Assembly: GCA_030849075.1 (NCBI GenBank) | Contig: JASAOO010003002.1 | Location: 1 to 16,884, forward strand | Direction: 5' to 3' | DNA: 16,884 bases | From: Zelonia costaricensis | Taxonomy: Eukaryota > Euglenozoa > Kinetoplastea > Trypanosomatida > Trypanosomatidae | Shown: positions 8,526-16,755 of the stretch, piece after piece | Layout of the letters: each line of letters begins with the position of its first letter | Numbering within the stretch: the stretch's first letter is position 1 | Notes under the pieces: model-generated | What the model saw: the letters and a program-made list of their open reading frames with translations, nothing else | Databases searched by the model: none | Told to the model about the DNA's origin: nothing | Translations under genes and position numbers: made by a program

Positions 8526-10292
8526 CTACTCCTCCGGCTTGGCTGGGTCGTCCTTCTTAATCCCCTTGAGCGCGGACATGATGTCGAAGAAGTTAAGCTT
8601 CGTGGCAGGGGCCGCCGGCACCGCCTCCTCCTCCGCCTCATCCTCTTGGACCTCTTCTCTCTCCTCCGCCTCGGCCTCCTCGGCCTCCTCGGCCTCCCCG
8701 GCCTCCCCGCCGTCATCGCCGTCATCGTGCATGTCGCCCTCCTCAAAGGCGCCCAGGTCGCCATCGCTCGCGTCCGCCTCCGCCTCTGCGACCTGCTCGA
8801 CCGCGTCGCCCTCCCCCTCGTCCTCCCCCGCCCCGCCATCGGGCGACCCCTCCACCGGTGGCTGTGCCTCCACCTCGTCGCCGGTGGCCTCCGCCTCGGC
8901 TGCAGCGGCAGTGACGGGCACGGCACCGCCGCCGTCCCCCTCCCCCACCGCCGCCTCGCGCGGCTTCTTGGGCGGCCGCGGCGAGGCAGGACGGCGCTTC
9001 ACTGGCACATACGTGCGGAAAAGCTGCGCGACAGGCCCGTTGTGCCAGAGCTGCCACTCCGCGCTGTTCGGGCTGTCGCGCCGGCGCCGCACCCACGCGG
9101 CCCAGGCGCCCTCCTTATCCTCCAGGTCGCCCTCGAAACGCTCGCGCGGGGGCGGGTCGGCTACGTCGGGCAGGTCGTACACCTCTTGGTGCAGCAGCCG
9201 ACACGTCTGCAGCGGGGCGGCAGCGTTGCTGGATCGCTGATCGGGACGGCGGTTGCCGCCAGGCGCGTTGCGGCCGCCGCGCCCTGCGTTTCCGTGCGGT
9301 GGGCGGCTGCCCGCGTTGTGGCCGCCGCCCCTGCCGGAATTGTGGTTGTGTTTGTGCTGCGCCCCTCCGCGGCCGCCCGCCTGTCCACCGCGGCCGCCAC
9401 CGGCTGCCGCGTTCACCGCGGGCGCCGCGTTCACATGAATGGGGGTGTGCGGCCCACGGCAGAGGCCCATCAAGTACGCCAGGCACAGGTCTGCCGGCGC
9501 ATTGCGGAACAGGCACGTTTCGCCGTGTTGGCACACGCCCCACACACGCAGGCACGGGTGGGTGCCGCCCGACGTCCCCGCGGCTCCCTGCGCGAGGGCG
9601 TCATCGAGCGTCGCCCCGCTTGCACCACCGCCGCGCCCCCGTCCCGCCCCGCCGCGCCCGCGACCGGCGGCAACGCTCATCGCAATGGCCGGCAGCTTTC
9701 CCAGTGCCGTGGCCCGGTCCCCACCGGTGAGCATCGGGGCAGCCATGCGCTGGCCGGACGGCGCCACGGCCTCCGCCGGCCGCTCCAGCGCGTCCTCGGA
9801 CATCTCCATCACATGCGCCGGCTTGTAGTTGAGCCACGACAACAGCGAGGGGAAGGGCACGACGCGGCTCGGGGCGTACGTGCGGGGGCGTATGATGCGG
9901 GTGAAGCACGGGGTGCAGAGCATGATGCGGTTCTTGAGGTCCACAGCCACGCAGTCGGACTCCACGTTGTCACGGCGGCACTTGACGCACCCGAAGCACA
10001 CCCGCTCCGCGAACTGGTACAGCTGGGTGTGCAGGGCCGCCTTCACGTTGGCGTCCGGCGGCAGCCTCTTCACGCGTGCCCGGAAGGAGGCGAAGTTGTT
10101 GATGGTGAGCCGGGCGGGCCGGTGGCCGCCACCGCCCGATGACGTCGCCGCAGCCGCAGCCACTGCACGGGCAACGACGCTCGAGGCGGCGGTCGGCGGC
10201 GGCGAGGCTGCTGGTGCGCTGTAGGGGCGCGGGTACGGCGCGGCTGTGGCAGCCGACCCGTAAGAGCGGGGTGGCTGTGGCTCCTTGGGCAT
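8526..10292 (-). CDS. CCCH-like zinc-finger protein with RGG repeats, putative RNA-binding protein
   Basis: The product is 588 residues. After an Ala/Pro/Ser-rich start (1-57), residues 60-160 hold a cysteine cluster (C99, C102, C105, C114, C126, C129), probably a zinc-binding module. Two linked CCCH-like fingers follow. The first is C247-x6-C254-x5-C260-x3-N264, with Asn where His is expected. The second is C270-x7-C278 followed by H282/H286, without the usual third cysteine. RGG/GRG repeats flank the fingers (209-223, 299-309, 320-342), a common RNA-binding and arginine-methylation context. A basic KRRPASPRPPKKPR stretch (432-445) could be a nuclear signal. Residues 451-558 are highly acidic with Glu-Ala repeats, and the end carries an isolated NFFDIMSALKGIKK segment (567-580). 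Trypanosomatids regulate expression largely through such proteins, so post-transcriptional control is the likely role; targets are unknown. The ATG at 10292 follows a strong acceptor. Confidence 0.72.
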   Translation of the reverse strand: MPKEPQPPRSYGSAATAAPYPRPYSAPAASPPPTAASSVVARAVAAAAATSSGGGGHRPARLTINNFASFRARVKRLPPDANVKAALHTQLYQFAERVCFGCVKCRRDNVESDCVAVDLKNRIMLCTPCFTRIIRPRTYAPSRVVPFPSLLSWLNYKPAHVMEMSEDALERPAEAVAPSGQRMAAPMLTGGDRATALGKLPAIAMSVAAGRGRGGAGRGRGGGASGATLDDALAQGAAGTSGGTHPCLRVWGVCQHGETCLFRNAPADLCLAYLMGLCRGPHTPIHVNAAPAVNAAAGGGRGGQAGGRGGAQHKHNHNSGRGGGHNAGSRPPHGNAGRGGRNAPGGNRRPDQRSSNAAAPLQTCRLLHQEVYDLPDVADPPPRERFEGDLEDKEGAWAAWVRRRRDSPNSAEWQLWHNGPVAQLFRTYVPVKRRPASPRPPKKPREAAVGEGDGGGAVPVTAAAAEAEATGDEVEAQPPVEGSPDGGAGEDEGEGDAVEQVAEAEADASDGDLGAFEEGDMHDDGDDGGEAGEAEEAEEAEAEEREEVQEDEAEEEAVPAAPATKLNFFDIMSALKGIKKDDPAKPEE

Positions 10293-10332
10293 GCGGTGTG
10301 TGCGCGTGTGTGTCTATTCGTGCCGGCGGCAG

Positions 10333-10370
10333 CTGTGCAGTGAGGAGGGAAGGGGGGAAGAATAAGATGA
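10333..10370 (-). promoter_or_regulatory. Predicted spliced-leader acceptor of the zinc-finger gene
   Basis: The minus strand carries TCTTATTCTTCCCCCCTTCC then CTCCTCACTGCACAG, with the AG at 10334-10333. It leaves a 40-nt leader to the ATG at 10292 and is one of the clearest acceptors in the window. Confidence 0.75.
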
Positions 10371-11302
10371 GGCTTCGAACAGACGAGCCAGTGGAAATGC
10401 GGGGAGAGCACGGGGGGTGGGCAGATCGCACCTTGCAGCTCCCGTTCCGCACGCGTCCGGTTCCTTTGTTTGCTGTTTTGAGAAGTGCGTGTGTGCGTGT
10501 GTGCGCACATTTGAACGCACAGGAATCAACAAGGAGGAAGAGCGAAGGTGCAGCAGCAGCAGGTGAGCAAGAAGACACTACGCAGCGTAGAGCGTGCATT
10601 GGGAATGACTATGGGGGGCGGGGGCGCAGCGCACCAGCAGTAGCACACCTACCCGCGCCCCGTCGTCAGCGCCGTCCTGCGGAGAGGGGGAGAGGGACCG
10701 GGCAGGACGGTGGAGGCCGTGCCGTGTTCGTACACGACACACGGTAAAGTCGGAGGACGGTCGCCACGGCGCTTCCCCTTGCGACACTGCCCACGTCCTG
10801 CACCACTCTGGTGTAAGGGTCAACACACACACACACACCGCGGTGAAGAGAGGAGGAGGAGCGGCGGGGAAAGAGGCGGCCGCACGCGGCGGCCACCTTC
10901 TTCATTCCCCGCCCACTCACCACCTTCTCCTCCCTCTCCCCACTCCCTTGCAAGGCAGGCGTCGTGGCCCCACTCCAGAACGGCAAGTGACGTGCGTGGT
11001 GGAGTGGAAGCTTCCCAGTCGTGGAGGGGGGTGTTTGTTTTCTTTTTTGGTGGGGGGAAGCGAGAGAAATGAGCCGTCGTGACGCCGGGGCACCAGACGA
11101 ACAAAGCAAAATGAAGAAGAAGGGAGGGGGTTTGGCGAAACTCGGGGCCACCCACGCAGCGGCCACGTCACACGCGCTCCCCCCCCCCCTGCCCATGCCC
11201 TCCCCTCTCGCCTCCAATCACCTCCCCGTGTCACAGATGCGAGCCGGCGGCCAGCACCCACTCACCAGTGGAGGAGGTGCTTGGGGCGTGTCTGCATCTG
11301 CG

Positions 11303-11371
11303 TGGGGGGTAGGGGGAGGGGGGAGGGGGAGGGGGAGGGAGGGACGGAGGAGGGAGGGAGGTGACGGGGAT
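11303..11371 (-). promoter_or_regulatory. Intense C/T tract directly after the L13a stop
   Basis: On the minus strand these 69 bases are almost entirely C and T, with runs such as CCCTCCCCCTCCCCC. The tract starts about 21 nt after the L13a TAA. It is followed by an ACGCAG at 11303-11298 and at once by ATG. It could be an mRNA-stability element of the L13a 3'UTR, a polyadenylation-guiding tract or a cryptic acceptor. Its position is unusual for an acceptor because the next real gene begins about 1 kb further on. The opposite strand is G-quadruplex-prone. Confidence 0.5.
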
Positions 11372-11392
11372 GCTTGTGAGAGGGGACCTGCT

Positions 11393-12061
11393 TTACGCGT
11401 AGCCGAACTTCTTGAGCACCGCGACGTTCTGCTTCGGCATCTTCGTCAGGGCCTGCTTGCGGGCAGCCTTCCACGCATCGCGCAGCTTCGCCTGCTTCGA
11501 GTGGCGGCGGGACGCCTTCTCCACGCGGGCCTGCTCCAGCTTGGCGACCACGTCGCTGTACTTCCAGCCAACGTGCTTGCACATGTTGCCCAGAATCGTG
11601 TACGGACGCTCGGCGCGGTAGCACTGGTGGCGCTGCGCACGCGGGATGACGGCGCGGCCGCCGGTTCGGACGATGTTGGCCGGCACGCCCTCGTACGCGA
11701 TGAGCGAGTTGAGGGCCTTCATGCCGCGCTTCGTGTAGCGGGGCAGCATGCTGCGCACGGCGCGCGCGAACACGTCGGACGGGGCGCGGTGATGGAACGG
11801 ACCCTTGGTCGGGTTCGTCAGCTTCCGCTTGCGCAGGTACTGCAGGTACTTGATCTTGTTACGGATCTCAGTGCCGGCAATGTTGAGCTGCTCGCAGCGC
11901 ACGACGGTGATCTTCTTGCCGAGCAGCAGCTGCTTCGCCACGACGGCGGCGGCGCGACCGAGCACGTGGTCCTTCAGGTCAATCACGATGATCTCGGGGC
12001 GGTGCTTCTTGGCGCTCTTGCGCTGCGCGCGAGACGCGTTCTTGCGGCTAGGGACGGCCAT
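11393..12061 (-). CDS. RPL13A: 60S ribosomal protein L13a (uL13)
   Basis: The product is 222 residues and matches eukaryotic uL13 along its length. Visible hallmarks are IDLKDHVLGRAAAVVAKQLL (27-46), the GKKITVVRCE strand (48-57), the KIKYLQYLRKR helix (69-79) and the NPTKGPFHHRAPSDVFARAV block (83-102) leading into a LPRYTKRGMKAL segment (106-117). The C-terminal third is a basic helical extension, as in other eukaryotic L13a proteins, ending KKFGYA. It is a structural component of the large cytosolic ribosomal subunit. The ATG at 12061 starts MAVPSRKNASR; an acceptor lies 18 nt upstream. The frame is open upstream to about 12451, but that part is leader and spacer. Ribosomal protein genes are often multi-copy in this group; only one copy is visible here. 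Confidence 0.97.
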   Translation of the reverse strand: MAVPSRKNASRAQRKSAKKHRPEIIVIDLKDHVLGRAAAVVAKQLLLGKKITVVRCEQLNIAGTEIRNKIKYLQYLRKRKLTNPTKGPFHHRAPSDVFARAVRSMLPRYTKRGMKALNSLIAYEGVPANIVRTGGRAVIPRAQRHQCYRAERPYTILGNMCKHVGWKYSDVVAKLEQARVEKASRRHSKQAKLRDAWKAARKQALTKMPKQNVAVLKKFGYA

Positions 12062-12078
12062 TGCGTGCAGTCGAATCT

Positions 12079-12182
12079 CTAGCAAAGCGCACAAGTGGAC
12101 GTGAGGGGATGCGACACGTGATGTGCACGTGTGTGTGTGTGTGTGTGTGTGTTGGGGGAGAATGGAGGGGAAGGCGAAGAAA
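12079..12182 (-). promoter_or_regulatory. Predicted spliced-leader acceptor region of L13a
   Basis: On the minus strand a pyrimidine tract (CTTCGCCTTCCCCTCC at about 12182-12167) is followed by a CA repeat and then by GCTAG, the first AG of the interval, at 12080-12079. A 17-nt leader would result. The distance between tract and AG is long because of the intervening (CA)n repeat. A second AG follows two bases later, so either could be used. Confidence 0.6.
12129..12152. repeat. (GT)n microsatellite inside the L13a acceptor region
   Basis: An uninterrupted GT run on the plus strand, CA in the transcript, lies between the pyrimidine tract and the AG of the L13a acceptor. Length polymorphism here would change the tract-to-AG distance. 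Confidence 0.85.
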
Positions 12183-13098
12183 CAGAAAGTGAAGTCAAGG
12201 GAAAAAGGAGAAGCAGGTGGGGGCGCACATTGCACGCGAGTGTATGAGTTGACGTCCGCTGGTGGCGAGCAGCCTGTCTGCAGCGACGGCAGCCGATTTC
12301 GTGCATTCGCGCGTGCCCTTTTAGAACTTGCGTCGACGCGCCCCGCTTGTGATTCGCAGCGTGACACGACTCGCGCGTTGTGGGGTTTTCTGAACGTGCT
12401 TGCGTGGTCGCGGGGATGGCGGGCCTTCGCTTCGGAGGACCACCTCAACAACGCCTCGCATCACCACATCCCTTATGAAGCCGGAAAGTGCGAGGGTGAA
12501 GCTCACTCTCACGCCAGTCCCCTCATGTTCCATGTGTGTGTGTGCTTGTGTTTGCGTGTTTGCTTCTTGTTTAACGTTGACCCTTTCGCGATCTTAACGT
12601 AGGCTTTGTGTTGTTGTAGTTACAAGTGAATCGGTGACATGCCCGAGAAAAGACGACTCATCCACGACAACACCAAAGGCGTAAGGACGCTCACGCCGCC
12701 GCTGCAGCTGCCACTTCAGTCACCCCATACGTCAACGTGTATGTCGAAGATGTCGTTTGCTGGGAAGCGTGGGTGCAGCTCCTCACCGCATCGACAGCGG
12801 GGAGCGGATCAAAGCGGAGAAGGTGTGTGGCGCCGCCACTCGTACGAGCACCTGACGGCCCTTCCTTCCCCCGCCGCCCTCCCTTCCGCACGCTTCGGCG
12901 CTTAGTCTACGCGCCACATTCTCCACGAGCGAGGCGAGGCGTACCGTCTCATGAGGCGCAGAAAGCGGGAGAGCAAAAGGAGCCGTGTACGACACCGCAG
13001 GCTGCATCAGCGCCGTCAGCATCCGCCTTCTTCCCACCACGCCGCCGCCGCCAAACCGCCACCGCCTTCCCCCACCGCTGCGCATTACTCGCCAGTGT

Positions 13099-14373
13099 CT
13101 AGTACTCCGGCTTGAAGATCTGGAAGCTGCAGGTGCAGTTCTCGTCCATCAGCATCATGGCTCCGCTGTTCGTGAACTCGCCGCAGTAGTTGGAGGCACT
13201 AAAGATGGTGACGAGGCGGCGACCGGCAAAGAAGGAGTAGCCCTCATCCACTACCTGATGCGCACGCAGCACGATGTCGATGCCGAGGTTGTCGCACACG
13301 CGCTTCACCACGTCCTCGCCAAATGTAAAGCTGACGCCGCGCTCACTCGGCTGCCAGCCCGATGAGCCCTCTTCGGGGTCCGACCAGAGCAGGTCGCACG
13401 CCAGTCCCTCGTCCGGCACCACGAGGGGGCGGTAGATCTGCTCGATCTGCCGCAGGTGCCGCAGCTCGGGACTGAGGCCGCCGTGCATGCACAGCGCTAT
13501 CTCCTCGATGAGAGCCGCAACTGGCAGGCAGTTAAAGACGTCCGTGAACTCCTTGAAGAGACGCACGCTGAAGCGCCGCTTCACCTCATCAAAGAAGCCG
13601 TAGATGCGGCAGATGCTGTCCGTCTCGTGGTTGCCGCGCAGGACGTAGATGCGCTTCGGGTAGAGTACCTTGAGACCGAGCAGCACCGTGATCACCTCTG
13701 TCCCGTACTTGCCACGGTCCACGTAGTCGCCGAGGAAGAGGTAGCGCGAGTTGGGCGGCAGCCCGCCCGCCTTGAAGATCTCCACAAGGTCCGTGATCTG
13801 CCCGTGGATGTCGCCACAGACGTTGATGGGCGCCTCGGTGCGGACGAGCATGGGCTGGCTCATCAAGATGGGCCGCACCCGGCGCAGAATGAGGCGGATG
13901 ATGTCCTCCTTCAGCAGCGCGACCCCGCTGCGCCAATCCGCCAGGATGCCCGTCACAAGGGCGTAGATGGAGGCGTCTTCCGACGACATCGCCGCCGTCG
14001 GGGACGGGGACGTTGCCGCGGCGGGAGGGGCCGGGGCAGCGGCAGCGGCAGCGGGTGTGGCTGCCGCCTTCTCCTCCCCGCGCGGGGTCTTCGCTCCGGC
14101 CTGCTGCTTCACCGTCGAGGAAGATGACGAAGACGACGCCGTGCTCGGGCTTCGGCTGCCGGACTCCCCCCGCGTCACTCCGCCGTGCGCGCTGTGGTGG
14201 GCCTTGGCCCCCGCGCCCGCGGCGAGCGAGCTGACAACGACCTCCGCCTCGAGGCTCTCCATCGCATCGCTGTCGTCGCCATCGTCCTCCCGCGGCTTCT
14301 CCGAGGAGCGGGAGCGGCTCCGCTTGCGGCCGCCGGGGTGCGCCGACGGCGGCGCTGCCGTTACGTGGCGCAT
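13099..14373 (-). CDS. Serine/threonine protein phosphatase, PP1-type catalytic subunit
   Basis: The product is 424 residues. The catalytic domain covers about 130-424 and contains every metallophosphatase signature: GDIHGQ (187-192), GDYVDRG (215-221), RGNHE (246-250), HGGLSP (297-302) and [10 protein letters not shown] (370-379). Context such as [26 protein letters not shown] and RGVSFTFG marks it as PP1 rather than PP2A or PP2B. The usual SAPNYCGEF loop, part of the toxin and inhibitor binding surface, reads SASNYCGEF (392-400). The protein ends at FKPEY, without the regulatory C-tail seen in animal PP1. Residues 1-128 are an extra low-complexity region: a basic RKRSRSRSS patch (16-24), an acidic patch, poly-Ser and Ala/Pro runs, probably disordered. 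The ATG at 14373 is the first on the coding strand for over 600 nt. M38 or M129 would be alternative starts. Regulatory partners cannot be read from the sequence. Confidence 0.93.
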   Translation of the reverse strand: MRHVTAAPPSAHPGGRKRSRSRSSEKPREDDGDDSDAMESLEAEVVVSSLAAGAGAKAHHSAHGGVTRGESGSRSPSTASSSSSSSTVKQQAGAKTPRGEEKAAATPAAAAAAPAPPAAATSPSPTAAMSSEDASIYALVTGILADWRSGVALLKEDIIRLILRRVRPILMSQPMLVRTEAPINVCGDIHGQITDLVEIFKAGGLPPNSRYLFLGDYVDRGKYGTEVITVLLGLKVLYPKRIYVLRGNHETDSICRIYGFFDEVKRRFSVRLFKEFTDVFNCLPVAALIEEIALCMHGGLSPELRHLRQIEQIYRPLVVPDEGLACDLLWSDPEEGSSGWQPSERGVSFTFGEDVVKRVCDNLGIDIVLRAHQVVDEGYSFFAGRRLVTIFSASNYCGEFTNSGAMMLMDENCTCSFQIFKPEY

Positions 14374-14375
14374 GG

Positions 14376-14398
14376 CTGCGTAGAAAAAGAGAAAGACA
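14376..14398 (-). promoter_or_regulatory. Proximal spliced-leader acceptor of the phosphatase
   Basis: The minus strand reads TGTCTTTCTCTTTTTCTACG followed by CAG, with the AG at 14377-14376. Splicing here would leave only two bases (CC) between the spliced leader and the ATG at 14373. A weaker TTTTTCAG lies a little further upstream. Confidence 0.55.
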
Positions 14399-14678
14399 GC
14401 AATCCTCGGCACGGCTGAAAAATGCGCTCGCCTCAACTCCAATAGAACCGAGCGCTGTCACGCACACACAGAAAAGGGCGAGTAGACCAGCGCGAAGAGG
14501 GGGAGGGGGGGGCTTCAAGACTGCAAGAGGCGCTGGAGAGAGAGAGTGCAGCTTCAAGGCCGACTGCACCGAGACGTTCGTGTCGGTGAAGTGGAGTTGC
14601 GCTGCAGAGGAGGTACGGTAAACACAAACGCAATGGCGCCAGTGACAGCGGATGCAGCGGGCAGCACTTCACTGAGGG

Positions 14679-14705
14679 ACACACACACACACACACGCGC
14701 GCGCG
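14679..14705. repeat. (AC)n(GC)n alternating purine-pyrimidine tract
   Basis: Nine AC units pass directly into GC units, giving about 27 bases of strict purine-pyrimidine alternation. Such sequence can adopt the Z form under supercoiling. It lies in the possible long leader of the phosphatase. Confidence 0.8.
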
Positions 14706-14894
14706 AGAACAGTGGAGGACAAAAGCAAATGCCGCCGCACCACTGAATTACCTCAGGTATGTGAGGGTGCTTGCGTGACAGCGCAGCGCAGGGTAGGTGT
14801 TCTGTGTGCGCGCGTGATGGTCCCGTCTGTTGCGTACAGCCTCGTCAGAAGGAGGCAAGAGGACTTCCGCCTACGTGCCTTCCTCTTGGGTCTA

Positions 14895-14940
14895 CTGAAC
14901 ACGAGGGAAGAAGAGGTAGCGACAATAAAGAAGGCGAGTG
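14895..14940 (-). promoter_or_regulatory. Distal candidate acceptor of the phosphatase
   Basis: The minus strand has a pyrimidine-rich stretch containing CTACCTCTTCTTCCCTCGTG and ending TTCAG, with the AG at 14896-14895. It would give a leader of 521 nt that contains no ATG. The tract is as good as those of other genes here; use is unproven. Confidence 0.4.
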
Positions 14941-15181
14941 GCGCGGTCGTTGTGGTGCGGCCACGGGACGGATGTGTCGGCAACGGCGCTCATGCGGCGG
15001 GCGTGTGCGGAGGAGCGGTGAGGGGATGGTAGCCGTGCAATGGCCCAGACGTTTATCGTGTCCAAGAAGAAAACAGACGAGACGCACATGGGGATGTCAG
15101 AAGTTTCGCGAAGAGTCTGTGGTGCGCGGCTCCAGCGAGTCACCTACTCGGACAACAGCAAAACACAGCTGGGAGACGGGA

Positions 15182-15210
15182 GCTGCGCGGCTGCGCGGGC
15201 TGCGCGGGCT
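15182..15210. repeat. Short GC-rich tandem repeat
   Basis: Three near-identical copies of GCTGCGCGG follow each other in the spacer. It is too short to assign a function and may be simple slippage. Confidence 0.7.
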
Positions 15211-16741
15211 GCCCCGGCCGACGCCATCCGCTACAAGGCCCAACCTCAGTCAAGGGCCACTGCACCGGCGCTCTCTCTCTGACCTCGGCACTGGCACAGG
15301 AGACTCGTGTGCTGTGTAAGGTCAGCGAGGGAGAAAACCAGGAGCGGCCACGCGAAGAGTGCAGCTTGCGACGCAGCATGCGCCGGCAGCGTTGGTAGGT
15401 CGGGAGGGCGACCGCTAACGTGGTCTGCCGCGGAGTACTTTCACGCCTACTCACTGCGGCCAGCACCCGGTGCAGCCCGCCTCCCACCCCGCCCCACTCG
15501 CCTCACTGCACGCTCCAAGACTTGCGCATGCCCTACACCGCTTGCGCGCTCGCTTGTACGTCATCTCTCTCTCTCTTGTTCTTTTTGGGTTTTTTTTCGA
15601 GCGTTGTGCCGTCCCTGTGCACGGCAGCGATCCGCCAGGTGCGCACAAGCCCGGGAGCCGGCATCGGCACTGCGGCGTGCACCACGTCGCGAGGGGCACC
15701 TCGACTGTTGGTGGGCTGGCGTGCGTGTGTGCGTTCCTTTATCTTCTCTTTTCCTCACCCTCACCCCCCCACCCCCAGCGATCGGCCACGTTCGGCAGCG
15801 AGACCTGCAGGCGTGCGAGACCAGCTCCTTCTCTTCGCGCTGTACTACCTATTCTTCTGTGCTCTTCCGAGTCGCAGCCTAGCCCGTGTGCAGACGTGTT
15901 GACGAGTGTGCCAGCGCGTACCTACCCCCTCGCACACATTCACGCACACCAAAAGGTGTGGTGCAAAGTAAGGCGTGGTGCGGAGGACGCAGCCAAAGCC
16001 GCACCTTCCGTGCACTTGCACAGACACACGCAGAGCCACACATGCAGGAATGCTACCCCGGAAGGCAAAAAAGAAGTACACAAGGGGGTGAGACGATACG
16101 CGATTTCGGCACACGATGCACGCAGACGCCTCGCCAACGCAACGACGATCTTTGAAGGGGAGGAGGGATTGTTTGTGTATTTTTCCTTTTCTGTTCTGTT
16201 TTTTTTTCTTTGGTTTGCTTATGCCTGCTTGCGCCCGTACTAGCTGTCCGGCGCAAGCATGTGCGCGTTTGTGTGGGCGTGTGTGGGTGCGGTTACGTTA
16301 AAGAGAACACGCTCGATGTGGTGACACACCCCCATACACACACACATACACGCATGTTCTCACGCATGGAGAGTGCGGGTCATCTGCGATCAAGACGCGT
16401 AAAATAGACGGAAGACTCGAAGCGAGCGTGTCAAGGACGCAAAACGCGAAGGGAAAAGGCGAGCTGCAGGCACACACACGCGCACGCACATCACACAAAA
16501 ACAAAAAGAGCGGCCCCGTTGAGGAAAAAATGGCGGAGCGGTCAGAGAGGTCCGCAGAGGAACGGAAAGGCGAGGACGCAACGCCGCTGCCCAGCCTCCT
16601 GTGTCGTAGCCGCTGAGTCCACAGGTGAGCATGTCGACACTTGGCTGACGGGCGTCTCGCAGCTTCCAGCATTCCAGCGCCCCCCCCAGCCGACCTTCAC
16701 CCCTCCCCTTCCTGCCCGCGTTCAAAGCTCTCGGTGCCTCC

Positions 16742-16755
16742 TTTTTTTTTTTTTT
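16742..16755. repeat. Fourteen-base T run (A run in the transcript)
   Basis: A pure T14 on the plus strand is followed by GCAG. In the transcript it is an A14 tract about 33 nt after the stop codon of the right-edge gene, hence at the very start of its 3'UTR. Confidence 0.9.

Larger units (their letters stand above)
10293..11392. other. Spacer between L13a and the zinc-finger gene
   Basis: This 1.1-kb spacer contains no recognisable gene. It comprises the L13a 3'UTR and the zinc-finger gene leader. The prominent element is a 69-base G-rich block on the plus strand (11303-11371, pyrimidines in RNA) immediately after the L13a stop. There is also a CA run at 10821-10838 and a further purine-rich plus-strand patch near 10843-10875. 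Open frames of up to about 180 codons are present but are low-complexity and family-less. Confidence 0.65.
12062..13098. other. Spacer between the phosphatase and L13a
   Basis: About 1.04 kb, covering the phosphatase 3'UTR and L13a leader. I see no gene. It holds the (GT)n run above, a GT-rich stretch near 12534-12560 and otherwise unstructured sequence. Short frames on both strands match no family. Confidence 0.65.

Noticed and set aside
8660..8715. Repeat array of GCCTCCTCG-like units
   Set aside because: This is in-frame coding sequence for the Glu/Ala-rich acidic tail of the zinc-finger protein, not an independent element.
8646..10142. 498-codon open frame on the plus strand
   Set aside because: It lies exactly antisense to the zinc-finger gene, has no family resemblance, and arises from the GC-rich third codon positions of the real gene. 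Similar plus-strand frames at 6047-7150, 11021-12082, 4190-5170 and 901-1679 fail for the same reason or run into simple repeats.
11250..11300. Possible cis-intron donor (GTGAGTG) near the L13a 3' end
   Set aside because: Cis-introns are extremely rare in trypanosomatids, and no coding exon lies on either side.
12062..12451. N-terminal extension of L13a
   Set aside because: It runs through a CA repeat and the acceptor, while uL13 proteins start where the ATG at 12061 does.
13589..14569. 326-codon minus-strand frame overlapping the phosphatase gene
   Set aside because: It is a frame-shifted shadow of the phosphatase; the conserved metallophosphatase motifs lie in the other frame, and there is no sign of a real frameshift.
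15470..16243. 257-codon plus-strand frame in the long spacer
   Set aside because: Its translation is dominated by His, Ser, Cys and Phe runs from repeats and T tracts, is on the opposite strand to all genes, and resembles no protein.
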